64,000 nucleotides of DNA, taken from Prosthecobacter algae. Lineage in GTDB: Bacteria > Verrucomicrobiota > Verrucomicrobiia > Verrucomicrobiales > Verrucomicrobiaceae. This document shows, one piece after another, positions 18,480 through 27,481 of the stretch (the first letter of the stretch is position 1; each line of letters begins with the position of its first letter). The position numbers and the translations under genes were made by a program. Location of the stretch: contig NZ_BAABIA010000007.1 in NCBI RefSeq assembly GCF_039542385.1, positions 124,001-188,000 of the forward strand. Direction: 5' to 3'. The notes below the pieces were generated by a model, which was not told the origin of the DNA, searched no databases, and worked only from the letters and a program-made list of their open reading frames with translations.

Positions 18480-19769
18480 TTATGGCAGCGGGGAACCCTT
18501 CGCCCCGATGCACCAGAGCATCTTCTCCGTGCGCACATAGATGCGGCCGTCGCCAATGGCGGGAGTCGCATTGATGGTGCTGTCGAGTTTGTTGGCAGAA
18601 AGCTGCTCAAACTTGTCACCGGCTTTCAGGACGATGAGATCGCCCTGCTGGCTGCCGCAGTAGATTTTGCCATCGCCGGCCACCGGGCTGCTGAAGAACT
18701 TGCTGCTGCCGCTGCTGCCATTCACACGCTCTTCGTAGATGAGTTCGCCCGTCTTGAATTTGACGGTCTTCAAGATGCCGCCATCACCCAGGAGATACAT
18801 GTTGTCACCCATCACCAGCGGTGAGGGCACATAGGGCAGCCCCTTGCTGAAGGTGAAGTTCACAGGCTTGGGCTTGGCGCCAGTGATGTCGATAGCGGCA
18901 AATTCCTTCACTCCGCCACCTGTGCCGAAAGTGCAGAAGTACACACCATCATGCAGGACGCCGGAGCCGAGGCTGCGCTGCTTGTAGCCTTCGTTATGCT
19001 GCCAGTTGATCTTACCCGTGGCCGGGTCAATGCCCATCACGCCACTCGCATTGTTGGTGCAGATGATTTCCTTTTTGCCATCGGCCCGCACATTCAGCAC
19101 AGGGGTGGAGTAGGTGTTCAGGCAATTCGGAATTTCCAGACGCCAGACCTGCTTGCCCGTCTTGGAATCCAGGCCCACCACGCAGCTTTTCCATTTTTGT
19201 TGCTCAGGGTCCTCGGTGTAAACCTTCCCGTCACGCTGCCAGTCGAACTCGCTGCGCACAATCATGATGCCGTCCACGACGATGGGAGAAATCCCCGTCC
19301 CGTGCTCATGGATGTAATCGGCCACATGCTCATTCTTCCACACCTGTTTGCCGCTGTGGTCCAAGGCCAGGGCCTGAATGGTCGTGCCCGTCCCCCAGTT
19401 CACGTAAATGCGCTCTGCATCCACAAAGACCGAGCTGCTGGCAAAGCTGTTGAAATTATGCTTTTTATGCTCCGCAAAGCTTTCTTCGTGCCGCCACAGC
19501 TCGCTGCCGTCTTTAGCGCTCAGGGCAATCACCGCATGTTTTCCTGGGCCGGTTTCTGCCGTGACGAAAATTTTGTCCTCCCAAAGGACAGGGGAAGACC
19601 ACCCCTTGTCCAGTTCCACCTTCCAGAGCGTCGATTCCGCCGTTACTGACTCTGGTAGGCCGCTGGTTTCAGCCACCCCCGTGCCGTTAGGTCCACGAAA
19701 GCGGCTCCAGTCCGTCTTGGCTGAGGCGAAAGTGGCAAACAGGAGGGCAAGGGCGAAGGTGACTTTCAT
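18480..19769 (-). CDS. Secreted PQQ-like beta-propeller repeat protein
   Basis: A 429-residue protein with signal peptide (MKVTFALALLFATFASA) followed by WSRFRGPNGTGVAE, the same N-terminal RGP hallmark as the gene at the left edge. Blades show LWKVELDKGWSSPVLWEDKIF, GLDSKTGKQVWRLEIPN and GIDPATGKINWQ. Start ATG 19769 is preferred over 19829 because it gives a clean signal peptide. Likely an extracytoplasmic propeller; catalytic PQQ or metal ligands cannot be confirmed. Confidence 0.88.
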   Translation of the reverse strand: MKVTFALALLFATFASAKTDWSRFRGPNGTGVAETSGLPESVTAESTLWKVELDKGWSSPVLWEDKIFVTAETGPGKHAVIALSAKDGSELWRHEESFAEHKKHNFNSFASSSVFVDAERIYVNWGTGTTIQALALDHSGKQVWKNEHVADYIHEHGTGISPIVVDGIMIVRSEFDWQRDGKVYTEDPEQQKWKSCVVGLDSKTGKQVWRLEIPNCLNTYSTPVLNVRADGKKEIICTNNASGVMGIDPATGKINWQHNEGYKQRSLGSGVLHDGVYFCTFGTGGGVKEFAAIDITGAKPKPVNFTFSKGLPYVPSPLVMGDNMYLLGDGGILKTVKFKTGELIYEERVNGSSGSSKFFSSPVAGDGKIYCGSQQGDLIVLKAGDKFEQLSANKLDSTINATPAIGDGRIYVRTEKMLWCIGAKGSPLP

Positions 19770-20231
19770 GGATAGCGGGCAGAATGACGGACGCTTGTAT
19801 CGTTGGCGAGGCCCATTTTCTTTCGCCAAAGACTTTCCCCGCCCCCTCAGAATCGGCAGTTGACCAGTCTCGTCCAGACAGTTAGGCTGATTTTGCAGTT
19901 AATCAGAGCATCGGTGCTCTGAGGCCGACTACCCCCACCTAACCTTGCGGAATGTGCCACGCCAGACCTCTGATCGTGCCTAAAGCTATGAATGGACCAG
20001 CGATAGCATCGCGGGGCGGCCTCATCGTGACTTGTGGTCACACGCACCGGGACCCCGTGTGGTCCGGCTCAGTCGACTGCGGCACCCAATGGGGCTGCGA
20101 CGATCCGCATCGGCGGTCCGTCACCCGGCCCGGCCTCGTGGATGTGACCTGGAGTCCATCCCCACTGCCGAACCCCAGCACGCCTCATGGCGCGGTGCCC
20201 AGAACCCAACCCACCCCAGAACGAACGACCC
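19770..20231. other. Long divergent intergenic region and probable leader of the RRM gene
   Basis: This 462-nt region carries no convincing gene. It contains a GAGCA-TCGG-TGCTC hairpin near 19906-19919 and a GC-rich stretch (20005-20230) with many short complementary segments directly before the RRM gene, which may be a structured 5' leader. A TTGACC at 19860 has no good -10 partner. No RNase P, tmRNA or SRP RNA core motifs were seen. Confidence 0.45.
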
Positions 20232-20870
20232 ATGTCAGACACGACTACCCAAGGAAACAATCGCCGCCGCCGCAACCGTGGTGGCCGCAATCGCCCAGGC
20301 TCTAACAGCCAGGGTCCACGCCCAGGCAGCACCCCACGTGCCGGCCACCAGGAGCCAACCGGCCTTCAGAAATTCCTCAGCGCCATCTCCTTTGGCCTGC
20401 TCGGCAAAACCAAGTCCCTTCCCCGTGCTGCCACCCCGCAGCCACGGAGCACCAGCAACAGCAGCCCCCGCTCGGAATCTTCCGGCAACCGCGAAAACCG
20501 CGACCGTGACAGCCGCCCACCGCGCGAGGCCAAACCCCGTCGTGAGCCAGCCTCCGTCAGTCCGGCCGACATCACCACCGAGCGTCTCTACGTCGGCAAC
20601 CTGTCCTATGATGCCACCGAGAGCGACCTTTTCGAGCTCTTCAGCGGTCTGGGCAGCGTGCGCAACTGCGAAGTCGTGGTGAACAACCGCACCCAGCGTT
20701 CCAAAGGCTTCGCCTTCGTCACCATGGGCAGCGTGGATGAAGCTCGCCGTGCCGTTCAGGAACTGGGTGGCAAAGATTTCATGAATCGCGCCCTCCAGCT
20801 CAGCGGAGCCAAGCCGATCGGCTCTGGCGAAGGCCGCGACAGCCGCGACGACGAAAGCAGCGACAATTAA
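20232..20870 (+). CDS. RNA-binding protein with one RRM and a basic disordered N-terminus
   Basis: A 212-residue protein. Residues 1-115 are Arg/Gly/Ser/Pro-rich, with RRRRNRGGRNR-type clusters that should bind RNA non-specifically. Residues about 120-195 form an RRM with RNP2 LYVGNL and RNP1 KGFAFVTM, as in the small RRM proteins of cyanobacteria and other bacteria, several of which are cold-induced. The C-terminus is acidic. The ATG at 20232 gives a start like other family members (MSDTT); an upstream in-frame start at 20187 adds an unlikely extension. Confidence 0.88.
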   Translation: MSDTTTQGNNRRRRNRGGRNRPGSNSQGPRPGSTPRAGHQEPTGLQKFLSAISFGLLGKTKSLPRAATPQPRSTSNSSPRSESSGNRENRDRDSRPPREAKPRREPASVSPADITTERLYVGNLSYDATESDLFELFSGLGSVRNCEVVVNNRTQRSKGFAFVTMGSVDEARRAVQELGGKDFMNRALQLSGAKPIGSGEGRDSRDDESSDN

Positions 20871-20892
20871 TCGCCCTTCGTTCTCCTTTGAA

Positions 20893-20926
20893 GCCCGTCT
20901 TCCCGAGAGGGTCGGCGGGCTTTTTT
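20893..20926 (+). terminator. Terminator of the RRM gene
   Basis: Imperfect GC stem opening with GCCCG and closing with CGGGC, directly followed by six T. It begins 22 nt past the stop. Confidence 0.7.
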
Positions 20927-20977
20927 GTCCCATTATCGCTCTGCAATTCGTATTGACTAGCAAGGCATTTGCAACGA

Positions 20978-21577
20978 ATGCCCGCGCTCTCATCAACCTG
21001 TATGGATTTTTTCTGGATCTGGTCACTCATTGGCTTCGCACTCGCAGTTATTTACGGATCGTTCTTTGAATGGTCGGTTCACAAGTTCCTCATGCACCGT
21101 CCCTTCGGTGGATTTCAATATGCCTTCCGCGCCCATGCCGTGGTTCACCATCAGGTCTTCAAGGCGGACCACACCTACCACCTCATTCATGACCATGACA
21201 AGGAGACCATACCCATGGCATGGTGGAATGGCCCGGTTCTCATCCTGCTGAGCGCCATCCCTTTTGCCCTCGTTTCCTGGTTCATCGGCCAGTGGGGCCT
21301 CGTCACGGGAGCCGCCATCGGCATGACCAGCTACTACGTCATGTATGAGCGCATCCACTGGTGCATGCACTTGCCAAAGTCGCGTCGCCTGGAGCAGTCC
21401 TGGCTCTTCCGTCGTCTGAATGGCCACCACCTTCTGCATCACCGCTACATGCACAAAAACTTCAATGTGGTCTTCCCTCTGGCGGATCTTTGCCTGGGCA
21501 CCCTCATGCTACGCGCCAAGACTCGCTTTGCCCAGGCCATGGGCCCCTCCGTCCCTGACGTGCAGCCCCGGGCCTGA
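20978..21577 (+). CDS. Fatty acid hydroxylase / sterol desaturase superfamily membrane protein
   Basis: A membrane protein of about 199 residues with the di-iron histidine clusters of the superfamily: HKFLMH, HAVVHH, HWCMH and HHLLHH, spread between hydrophobic segments. Related enzymes include beta-carotene hydroxylase (CrtZ-type), fatty acid hydroxylases and C5 sterol desaturases; the substrate cannot be told here. Start choice is uncertain: ATG 20978 has AAGG upstream, ATG 21002 (MDFFWIW) would start directly at the first membrane helix, and a TTG lies at 20969. Confidence 0.82.
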   Translation: MPALSSTCMDFFWIWSLIGFALAVIYGSFFEWSVHKFLMHRPFGGFQYAFRAHAVVHHQVFKADHTYHLIHDHDKETIPMAWWNGPVLILLSAIPFALVSWFIGQWGLVTGAAIGMTSYYVMYERIHWCMHLPKSRRLEQSWLFRRLNGHHLLHHRYMHKNFNVVFPLADLCLGTLMLRAKTRFAQAMGPSVPDVQPRA

Positions 21578-21604
21578 ATAAGCCGCTGAGGAAACCTCCC
21601 CAAT

Positions 21605-21641
21605 AAAAAGCCCCGCTGTCCGAAAACAGCGGGGCTTTTTG
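21605..21641. terminator. Bidirectional terminator between hydroxylase-like gene and trxB
   Basis: Stem AAAAAGCCCCGCTGT / ACAGCGGGGCTTTTT with a 6-nt loop gives a T tract on both strands, between two convergent genes. Confidence 0.9.
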
Positions 21642-21659
21642 TTGCTCGGTTTGGGCGGC

Positions 21660-22592
21660 TCAATGCACGCCGATGTCAGCGAGGTAACGCTCGGCTTCCA
21701 GCGCCGCTGCGCATCCCTGCCCTGCGGCGGTGATGGCCTGGCGGTAAACGTGGTCAGCCACGTCACCAGCAGCAAAGAGGCCTTCCGTCTTAGTGCGGGT
21801 GCCCTGGGTCTGCAGGATGTAGCCACCTTCGTCCGTGTCCACTAGGTCTCCCAGGAAGCCAGCGTTGGGCACATGGCCGATTGCCACAAACACGCACTTC
21901 AGTTCCAGTTCGCGCTTTTCACCCGTCACCAGGTTTTCCAGCATCACGGCGCGCATCTCGCCTTTTTCGTCGGTCAGGTACTCGCACACGGTGCTGTCCC
22001 ACACGGGTTCGATCTTTGGATTGGCCAGTGCGCGGTCCGCCATGATTTTCGAGGCACGCAGGGTATCGCGGCGATGGATCAGATAGACCTTGCTCGCGAA
22101 CTTGGTCAAAAAGCCCGCCTCTTCACAGGCGCTGTCGCCACCACCGATGACGCACACCGGCACATTGCGGTAAAAAGCGCCGTCACAGGTCGCGCAGCTC
22201 GTCAGGCCATGGCCGATCAGGCCCTTTTCATTAGGCAGGCCCAGGTGCTTGGGGGAAGCTCCGGTAGCAATGATCACCGTGCGTGCCTCACGCACCGTGC
22301 CATCGTCGCTCACCACTTCGAAATGGCCTTCCGCCGTCTTTTTCACGCTGTTGACCAAGGTATACTCGATGCGTGCCCCGAATTTTTCCGCCTGCGACTG
22401 CATGTTCATCATCAGCTCAGGCCCCATGATGCCATTCGGGAAACCGGGGAAGTTTTCCACTTCCGTGGTCGTGGTCAACTGCCCACCCGGCTGGTTGCCA
22501 GAAAGAATCAGAGGGTTCAAATTTGCGCGTCCCGTGTAAATGGCGGCGGTGAAACCCGCGCAGCCGGTGCCGATGATGATGACGTTTTCCAT
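21660..22592 (-). CDS. trxB: Thioredoxin-disulfide reductase
   Basis: The 310-residue FAD/NADPH enzyme keeps thioredoxin reduced. Motifs: FAD-binding [15 protein letters not shown] near the N-terminus, [22 protein letters not shown]-binding [12 protein letters not shown], the redox-active disulfide CATCDG around residue 135, and the C-terminal FAD motif GLFAAGDV. The second glycine-loop residue set (GTGCAG) is slightly unusual, with Cys where Pro or Ala is common. Stand-alone gene ending at the shared terminator. Confidence 0.96.
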   Translation of the reverse strand: MENVIIIGTGCAGFTAAIYTGRANLNPLILSGNQPGGQLTTTTEVENFPGFPNGIMGPELMMNMQSQAEKFGARIEYTLVNSVKKTAEGHFEVVSDDGTVREARTVIIATGASPKHLGLPNEKGLIGHGLTSCATCDGAFYRNVPVCVIGGGDSACEEAGFLTKFASKVYLIHRRDTLRASKIMADRALANPKIEPVWDSTVCEYLTDEKGEMRAVMLENLVTGEKRELELKCVFVAIGHVPNAGFLGDLVDTDEGGYILQTQGTRTKTEGLFAAGDVADHVYRQAITAAGQGCAAALEAERYLADIGVH

Positions 22593-22721
22593 GATGAGGG
22601 TGTAAAAGAGGTAACGAATGATGGGGAGGCCAAGGGCGGGTGCAAGATGTGCTTTTTCCAGAGGTTGTCAGTTGGAGGAAAAGAAGTCCTGCGCTATTCC
22701 CTTATTCCTACCTAACCTTCC

Positions 22722-23912
22722 GTGGACGTCCCCACCAGCCGCAGCAAGCTCGCCCTTCTCTTCTTTTGCACCGCCATGCCCATGGGGATGTGGAGCGTGC
22801 CGCTCGCCAACATCTACACCGCCTATGGGCGCGGGCATCTGGTCCCCTGGGTTCTAGCCACCACGGCCGTTGCCGCTTTTATTTCGCCCCTCTTTGTCGG
22901 CGCCCTGGCAGATCAAAAACTCTCCCCCACCCTCCTGCTCCGCTGGCTGGCCCTGGCCACTGGTGCCGCCCTGGCCCTCACCTGCACTTCCCTGGCCCTG
23001 GGCTGGAGCGACTCCGCCGTGCTCGTTTGCGCCCAGATCCAGGCCCTCGTGGCCACCCCAGTCTGGAGCATCGCCAGCAGCATCGTCTTTTCCCAGCTCC
23101 ACAGTCCCAAAGTCCAGTTTGGCCCCCTGCGTGCCTGCGCCACCTTTGGCTGGATGGCGGGGTGCTGGATCGTCTCTCTCGTCCTCCATGCCGATGAATC
23201 CCTCGTCGCAGGCTACACGGCCGCCGGGCTCTGGCTCGTCGTCATGGGCCTTTCCTGGATGCTGCCCCTCATCCAGCCGGCCGACATTCAGGAAAAACGC
23301 AGCTTCCGCCAGATCCTCGGCCTCGATGCCCTGGATCTTCTCCGCCATCGCGACCACCGAGTCGTCTTCATCACCGCCGCCCTTTACAGCATCCCGCTCG
23401 CCGCCTTTTACCCCTACACAGCGCGGCACCTGAAAGACCTCGGCACCCAGAACATCTCCGCCGTCATCTCCCTCGCCCAGACCACGGAGATCATCGCCAT
23501 GCTGCTCCTTGCCGGCGTCCTGGCCCGCATCCGGCTGAAATGGGTCTTCCTCGGCGGCATCATCATCTGTGTCCTACGCTACGCGATCAATGCGCTGGAT
23601 ACCCAGGGCTGGATCATGGTCGGTACCACCCTTCACGGCCTCGCCTTCACCCTCTACTTCATCACCACCCAGATCTACCTGGAAGAGCGCATTGACCGCA
23701 AATGGCGTGTCCGCGCCCAGGCCCTGCTCTACCTCCTCATGAGCGGTGTGGGCAACCTCATCGGTTACCTCGGTGGCGGCTGGTGGTATGCCGCCTGCAC
23801 CCACAGCGGCATCACAGACTGGACCCGCTTCTGGTTAGGGGAATCCGCCCTCACGGCCCTCGTCTGCCTCTTCTTTGCCTTCGCCTATCGCGGCATCCAC
23901 GCGGCGAAATAA
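22722..23912 (+). CDS. MFS transporter, nucleoside-permease-like
   Basis: A 396-residue protein with about 12 hydrophobic segments and a GALADQKLSP loop between helices 2 and 3. Its layout is that of major facilitator proteins near the NupG/LacY-like nucleoside:proton symporters, though the substrate is a guess. The start is a GTG at 22722; internal ATGs would remove the first membrane helix. Not obviously linked to its neighbours. Confidence 0.78.
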   Translation: MDVPTSRSKLALLFFCTAMPMGMWSVPLANIYTAYGRGHLVPWVLATTAVAAFISPLFVGALADQKLSPTLLLRWLALATGAALALTCTSLALGWSDSAVLVCAQIQALVATPVWSIASSIVFSQLHSPKVQFGPLRACATFGWMAGCWIVSLVLHADESLVAGYTAAGLWLVVMGLSWMLPLIQPADIQEKRSFRQILGLDALDLLRHRDHRVVFITAALYSIPLAAFYPYTARHLKDLGTQNISAVISLAQTTEIIAMLLLAGVLARIRLKWVFLGGIIICVLRYAINALDTQGWIMVGTTLHGLAFTLYFITTQIYLEERIDRKWRVRAQALLYLLMSGVGNLIGYLGGGWWYAACTHSGITDWTRFWLGESALTALVCLFFAFAYRGIHAAK

Positions 23913-23995
23913 AAGCGGCAGCCCCCCTCGTCCATAAAGCTAAGCCTCATGCTGAAAACAAGGTCATGGGGTGATTCCGTGCCTGATTGGAAACA

Positions 23996-25297
23996 ATGAA
24001 ATCAAAAAAGAGCGATGTTCATCCGTTTCCCCTTCGTATGTGCTGCATGACGGTTCGCCTCGGTCTTCTATCCTTCCTCCTTTTAGCCTCCTCCCTGGAG
24101 GCGCTGGAGACGCCGGTGACTTTCCGGGAGGCACCTCACAAATACCTGGAACACAAGCCCGATGACCGCTTTGCCCGGCTTCAAAAACAGATCGAAAAGG
24201 GCGAGGTGAAGCTGGATACGTCCGATGATAAAAGCTTCCTCACCAGCATCCTGAAGTCACTGGATATCCCCGTTTCATCCCAGCTCCTGGTGTTTTCCGC
24301 CAGCTCCCTCCAGAGTGAGATCATCAACCCTCGCAACCCTCGGGCGCTGTACTTCAATGAGGACACCTACGTGGGTTTTGTTCCTGGAGGAAAGGTGGAG
24401 ATCATTGCCATGGATCCCGAGATGGGAGCCATGTTTTATATCTTTGAGAAACTTCGGCCCGGAGGAGAGGTGCCGCCCATGATGAGGTCGGACAAATGTT
24501 TCAACTGCCATGCCGGAAATGCCACCCGGCGGGTGCCTGGCCTGATCGCAGAATCCCTCCTGCCCATGCTCAGTGGAGCCAGCCTGGAGACCTACCGCCG
24601 CGATGAGCAGGGACACCAGATCCCCCTGGAGAAACGCTTTGGCGGCTGGCACCTCACAGGCCAGCACCATCTCAAAGACAACCTGGCCAACATGATGGGC
24701 CGCACCAGTTCCTCGCGCGGCTTTGAAAAGACCCGGATCGAGCCAGGCCAGATGTCTGATCTCGGCCTGCACCTGCTGCCCACCAGCGACATCCTGCCCC
24801 ACCTGGTGCATGAGCACCAGATCGGCTTTGAAAACCGCGTCTTCCATGCCGCCTACGTCATGCGCCAACTCCTAGCCGAAGGGCGCGGCAGCCTGCCCAT
24901 GAAGGCCAAGCCGGAGATGGAAGAACTGGCTGAAGAGCTGGCCCGATATGTCCTCTTCGCCGATGAGGCCAAGCTGCCTCCCGATGGCATCGAGGGCGAC
25001 CCGGAATTCATCCGCGAATTTCAGCGTAACAAAAAGCCCGTCAACGCCGGCCCCTCCCTGAAGGACTTTGACCTCCGGAACCGCATCTTCAAATACCGCT
25101 GCAGCTACATGCTGTACACCGACTCCTGGCAAAAGCTGCCCTCCATGCTGCGGGAGCGTGTCTATTTCAAAATGGCCGAGGGCCTGCGTGATCAAAACCC
25201 CAACCCCGCCTATGCACACCTCCCGCCAGAAGAGAAACGTGCCATCCGCGCCATTCTGAAAGAAACCCTGCCCGGTCTGCCTGCTTGGTGGCGCTAA
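23996..25297 (+). CDS. Secreted protein with a CxxCH haem-binding motif
   Basis: A 433-residue protein (ATG 23996; a further in-frame ATG at 24047 begins right at the hydrophobic signal MTVRLGLLSFLLLASS). A single CFNCH motif near residue 165 fits c-type haem attachment, but the surrounding sequence is not a classical cytochrome c fold. The rest includes an N-terminal helical region and a conserved-looking segment NPRNPRALYFNEDTYVGFVPGG. I do not recognise a named family. The neighbours, a rhodanese-like and an HMA-like exported protein, make a small extracytoplasmic redox/metal group. Confidence 0.75.
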   Translation: MKSKKSDVHPFPLRMCCMTVRLGLLSFLLLASSLEALETPVTFREAPHKYLEHKPDDRFARLQKQIEKGEVKLDTSDDKSFLTSILKSLDIPVSSQLLVFSASSLQSEIINPRNPRALYFNEDTYVGFVPGGKVEIIAMDPEMGAMFYIFEKLRPGGEVPPMMRSDKCFNCHAGNATRRVPGLIAESLLPMLSGASLETYRRDEQGHQIPLEKRFGGWHLTGQHHLKDNLANMMGRTSSSRGFEKTRIEPGQMSDLGLHLLPTSDILPHLVHEHQIGFENRVFHAAYVMRQLLAEGRGSLPMKAKPEMEELAEELARYVLFADEAKLPPDGIEGDPEFIREFQRNKKPVNAGPSLKDFDLRNRIFKYRCSYMLYTDSWQKLPSMLRERVYFKMAEGLRDQNPNPAYAHLPPEEKRAIRAILKETLPGLPAWWR

Positions 25298-25464
25298 CGT
25301 GACGATTCCGTGCACGATTCAACGTTTCGCTTCGTTATGAAAACTAATCATCCTGACCGGGAATAAATTTCCAGGCCTTGCGTCTGAAAGCTGTGCACGA
25401 CAGCCCTCTACTGGAGGAATCCGTGCAATTGACCAAACCGATAAAACTAACCAACGAACATCCT

Positions 25465-25842
25465 ATGAAGAAACTGCTCGCACTCGCACTCTCCCTCATC
25501 GCCGCCTCCGCAATGGCCGCTGAGTATCCGGACATCAGCATCTCCGACCTGAAGACCGCCATCGCTGAGAAGAAAGTCACTGTCATTGATGTCAATGGCT
25601 CCGACTCCTTCACGGCAGGCCGCGTGCCAACCGCAGTGGACTTCGAAGCCAAAGGTGGCGAACTCGAGAAAGTCCTTCCTGCTGACAAGAACGCCCTCGT
25701 CGTCGCTTATTGTGGCGGCCCTAGCTGCAACGCCTACAAGGCTGCTGCCAAGAAGGCCACCGCCCTGGGCTACACCAACGTGAAGCACCTTTCCGCTGGC
25801 ATCTCCGGCTGGAAAAAGGCTGGCGAAACCCTGGAGAAGTAA
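25465..25842 (+). CDS. Exported rhodanese-like domain protein
   Basis: A 125-residue protein with signal peptide MKKLLALALSLIAASAMAA and a single rhodanese domain: VTVIDVNGSDSFTAGRVPTA, then active-site loop YCGGPSC with the catalytic Cys, then the HLSAGISGWKKAG ending usual for the fold. It may carry persulfide sulfur or act as a periplasmic thiol protein. The start at 25465 replaces a longer in-frame start at 25378 that has no signal peptide. A terminator follows. Confidence 0.88.
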   Translation: MKKLLALALSLIAASAMAAEYPDISISDLKTAIAEKKVTVIDVNGSDSFTAGRVPTAVDFEAKGGELEKVLPADKNALVVAYCGGPSCNAYKAAAKKATALGYTNVKHLSAGISGWKKAGETLEK

Positions 25843-25859
25843 TTCTCTGAACTGATTCA

Positions 25860-25898
25860 CGCCGGGGTGCTGGACAAACCAGCATCCCGGCGTTTTTA
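25860..25898 (+). terminator. Terminator of the rhodanese gene
   Basis: Stem CGCCGGGGTGCTGG / CCAGCATCCCGGCG with one G-T pair and a 5-nt loop, followed by TTTTTAT. Confidence 0.85.
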
Positions 25899-25921
25899 TA
25901 TCCGTAGTATCCCTTGCGCTC

Positions 25922-26233
25922 ATGAAAAAGTTTCTTCTCGCCCTTTCCCTCCTCGTCACGGCTACCCTTAACGCTGCTGATGCTCCCAAGGCCGTCACTT
26001 ACGAAGGCCAGATCACCGGCGTCGTCTGCGCTTCCTGCAAGGCCCACATCACCGCTGCCCTGAGTCAGAAACTCACCGACGTCGTCAGTGTGGATGTGAA
26101 GGCTGGCGAGACACCTGAGACGCAGAAGCTCATCGTTGTGGCCCACAATGACAGCATCACCAAGGAAACGGCCACCGAGGCCCTGGGCACCTACGCCAAG
26201 AACTACCAGATCCTCAGCCTGGCGAAAAAGTAA
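25922..26233 (+). CDS. Exported HMA-like (heavy-metal-associated) small protein
   Basis: A 103-residue protein with a signal peptide (MKKFLLALSLLVTATLNAA). The remaining about 83 residues resemble an HMA ferredoxin-like fold: a beta strand ending in GVVCASCKAHITAAL, where CxxC occupies the metal-binding loop, and a VSVDVKAGE strand. Likely a periplasmic copper or other soft-metal binder, or a divergent thiol protein. Separate transcription unit by its flanking terminators. Confidence 0.75.
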   Translation: MKKFLLALSLLVTATLNAADAPKAVTYEGQITGVVCASCKAHITAALSQKLTDVVSVDVKAGETPETQKLIVVAHNDSITKETATEALGTYAKNYQILSLAKK

Positions 26234-26258
26234 GCTCCGGCTCTCATACATTACATTT

Positions 26259-26287
26259 GAAAGGGTCGCTCTTCAGCGACCCTTTTT
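26259..26287 (+). terminator. Terminator of the HMA-like gene
   Basis: Stem AAAGGGTCGCT / AGCGACCCTTT with a 4-nt loop and a run of five T. Confidence 0.88.
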
Positions 26288-26340
26288 GTTAGACCTGTTT
26301 CATTTCGAGACTCCTGGCCATGGTGGCTTCGCCAGTCTGC

Positions 26341-27474
26341 TCACTGCCCAGAAGTCCGAGTCTTGCTGCCATATTGAATCATCGCACCGGCACCACCTGA
26401 AAAGGCCCCGCCCAGCCGCGGTGCCACTTCGGTTTCCGGCAGCATCCAGACACGTTGCTTTCCCCTCGCCACGCGGAGTCGTAACCAGTAGCGGATGCCG
26501 CCATAGATGCCCACAGCCGCAGCCAGGGAAAGAAGGCTGGTGACCACCGTCATGAGAAAGCTGCCGCCATGAGTGGCGTCACCCGAAGCTTTGACAGCAC
26601 CAGGCGGCGAGGTGACCACCTCCGTCAATCCAGCCACAGTCGCATGGACGGTGCTGTTTGCTGGTGGCAAGGATTTCTCCAACCAAAACAGACGCGTAGA
26701 AAGCCGGACGGCAAACCGCTGCAACTGCTGCTCTGCATCATTCACCTGCATCGCATCCTGGATGCAGTCCTCAGCCATCTCAGTCATGCTGGCCAGCGAG
26801 CTCGTCTGACTGATGAGAGGGCTGACCATGAAACGTGCCCGCCATGGTTCGCCCAGGGGGTAGATGGCTAGGCAAATTTCGCGCTGGTTGCGCAGTCTCG
26901 AAATGAGCGGATTCAGCAGAGCTGTGGAAGCGAGCTTTTGGTCACGGTCCAGCACCAGGATGTAAAGGCGAATGCGGCATTCCGTCGAATGGAACTGCAA
27001 CAGCCGTTCCAGATCCAGCATCGGCATTTCAGTGACCAAGGACTGCGGATTGATGAGGTATTCGTTGACCGGTACCTGCCTCAGGGATTCCAGCACGGAG
27101 GTCGGTACATCGCGGAGAGCCAGGCTGGGTGTGGGGCGATGGAGAGTTGGTTCCTGAGGCGTGTTCAGAAGACCTCCACGCAGAAACAGCGACAGGTCAT
27201 GGGAACTGAGTCCCGAATCATCCACCATCAGCCGAGGCGACTTCAGAGGGCCGGACCCTTCCAGGAAAAATCCATCGACGCTGTCAGAGGCCGTATTTTC
27301 GGGAAGCAAATCCGAAAACTGGCTCCCAGGGGTCAGCACAGGAGACTCCCAGGCCTGCCCATCCCAAGTCGGTAGCGGGGGTTCATCCGCAGCCGCCAAC
27401 GGGCTGCTGGAAAGCAACAGCATGGAGACTGCCGACAAGCAGCAGAACGCCCATGCTGTCAAAAAAGCCTTCAT
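26341..27474 (-). CDS. Exported single-pass membrane protein, TPM-associated, function unknown
   Basis: A 377-residue protein with N-terminal signal (AFCCLSAVSMLLLSSSPLAAA), a long extracytoplasmic region and a C-terminal membrane segment near 310-335 (FLMTVVTSLLSLAAAVGIYGGI) followed by a basic cytoplasmic tail. The central part (CRIRLYILVLDRDQKLAS ... REICLAIYPLGEPWRARFMVSP) has the strand pattern of a divergent TPM-type domain. The TPM/zinc-ribbon gene at 27482 is 7 nt upstream in the same direction, so the two are very likely co-transcribed and may form a complex. Confidence 0.7.
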   Translation of the reverse strand: MKAFLTAWAFCCLSAVSMLLLSSSPLAAADEPPLPTWDGQAWESPVLTPGSQFSDLLPENTASDSVDGFFLEGSGPLKSPRLMVDDSGLSSHDLSLFLRGGLLNTPQEPTLHRPTPSLALRDVPTSVLESLRQVPVNEYLINPQSLVTEMPMLDLERLLQFHSTECRIRLYILVLDRDQKLASTALLNPLISRLRNQREICLAIYPLGEPWRARFMVSPLISQTSSLASMTEMAEDCIQDAMQVNDAEQQLQRFAVRLSTRLFWLEKSLPPANSTVHATVAGLTEVVTSPPGAVKASGDATHGGSFLMTVVTSLLSLAAAVGIYGGIRYWLRLRVARGKQRVWMLPETEVAPRLGGAFSGGAGAMIQYGSKTRTSGQ

Positions 27475-27481
27475 ACGTAGA

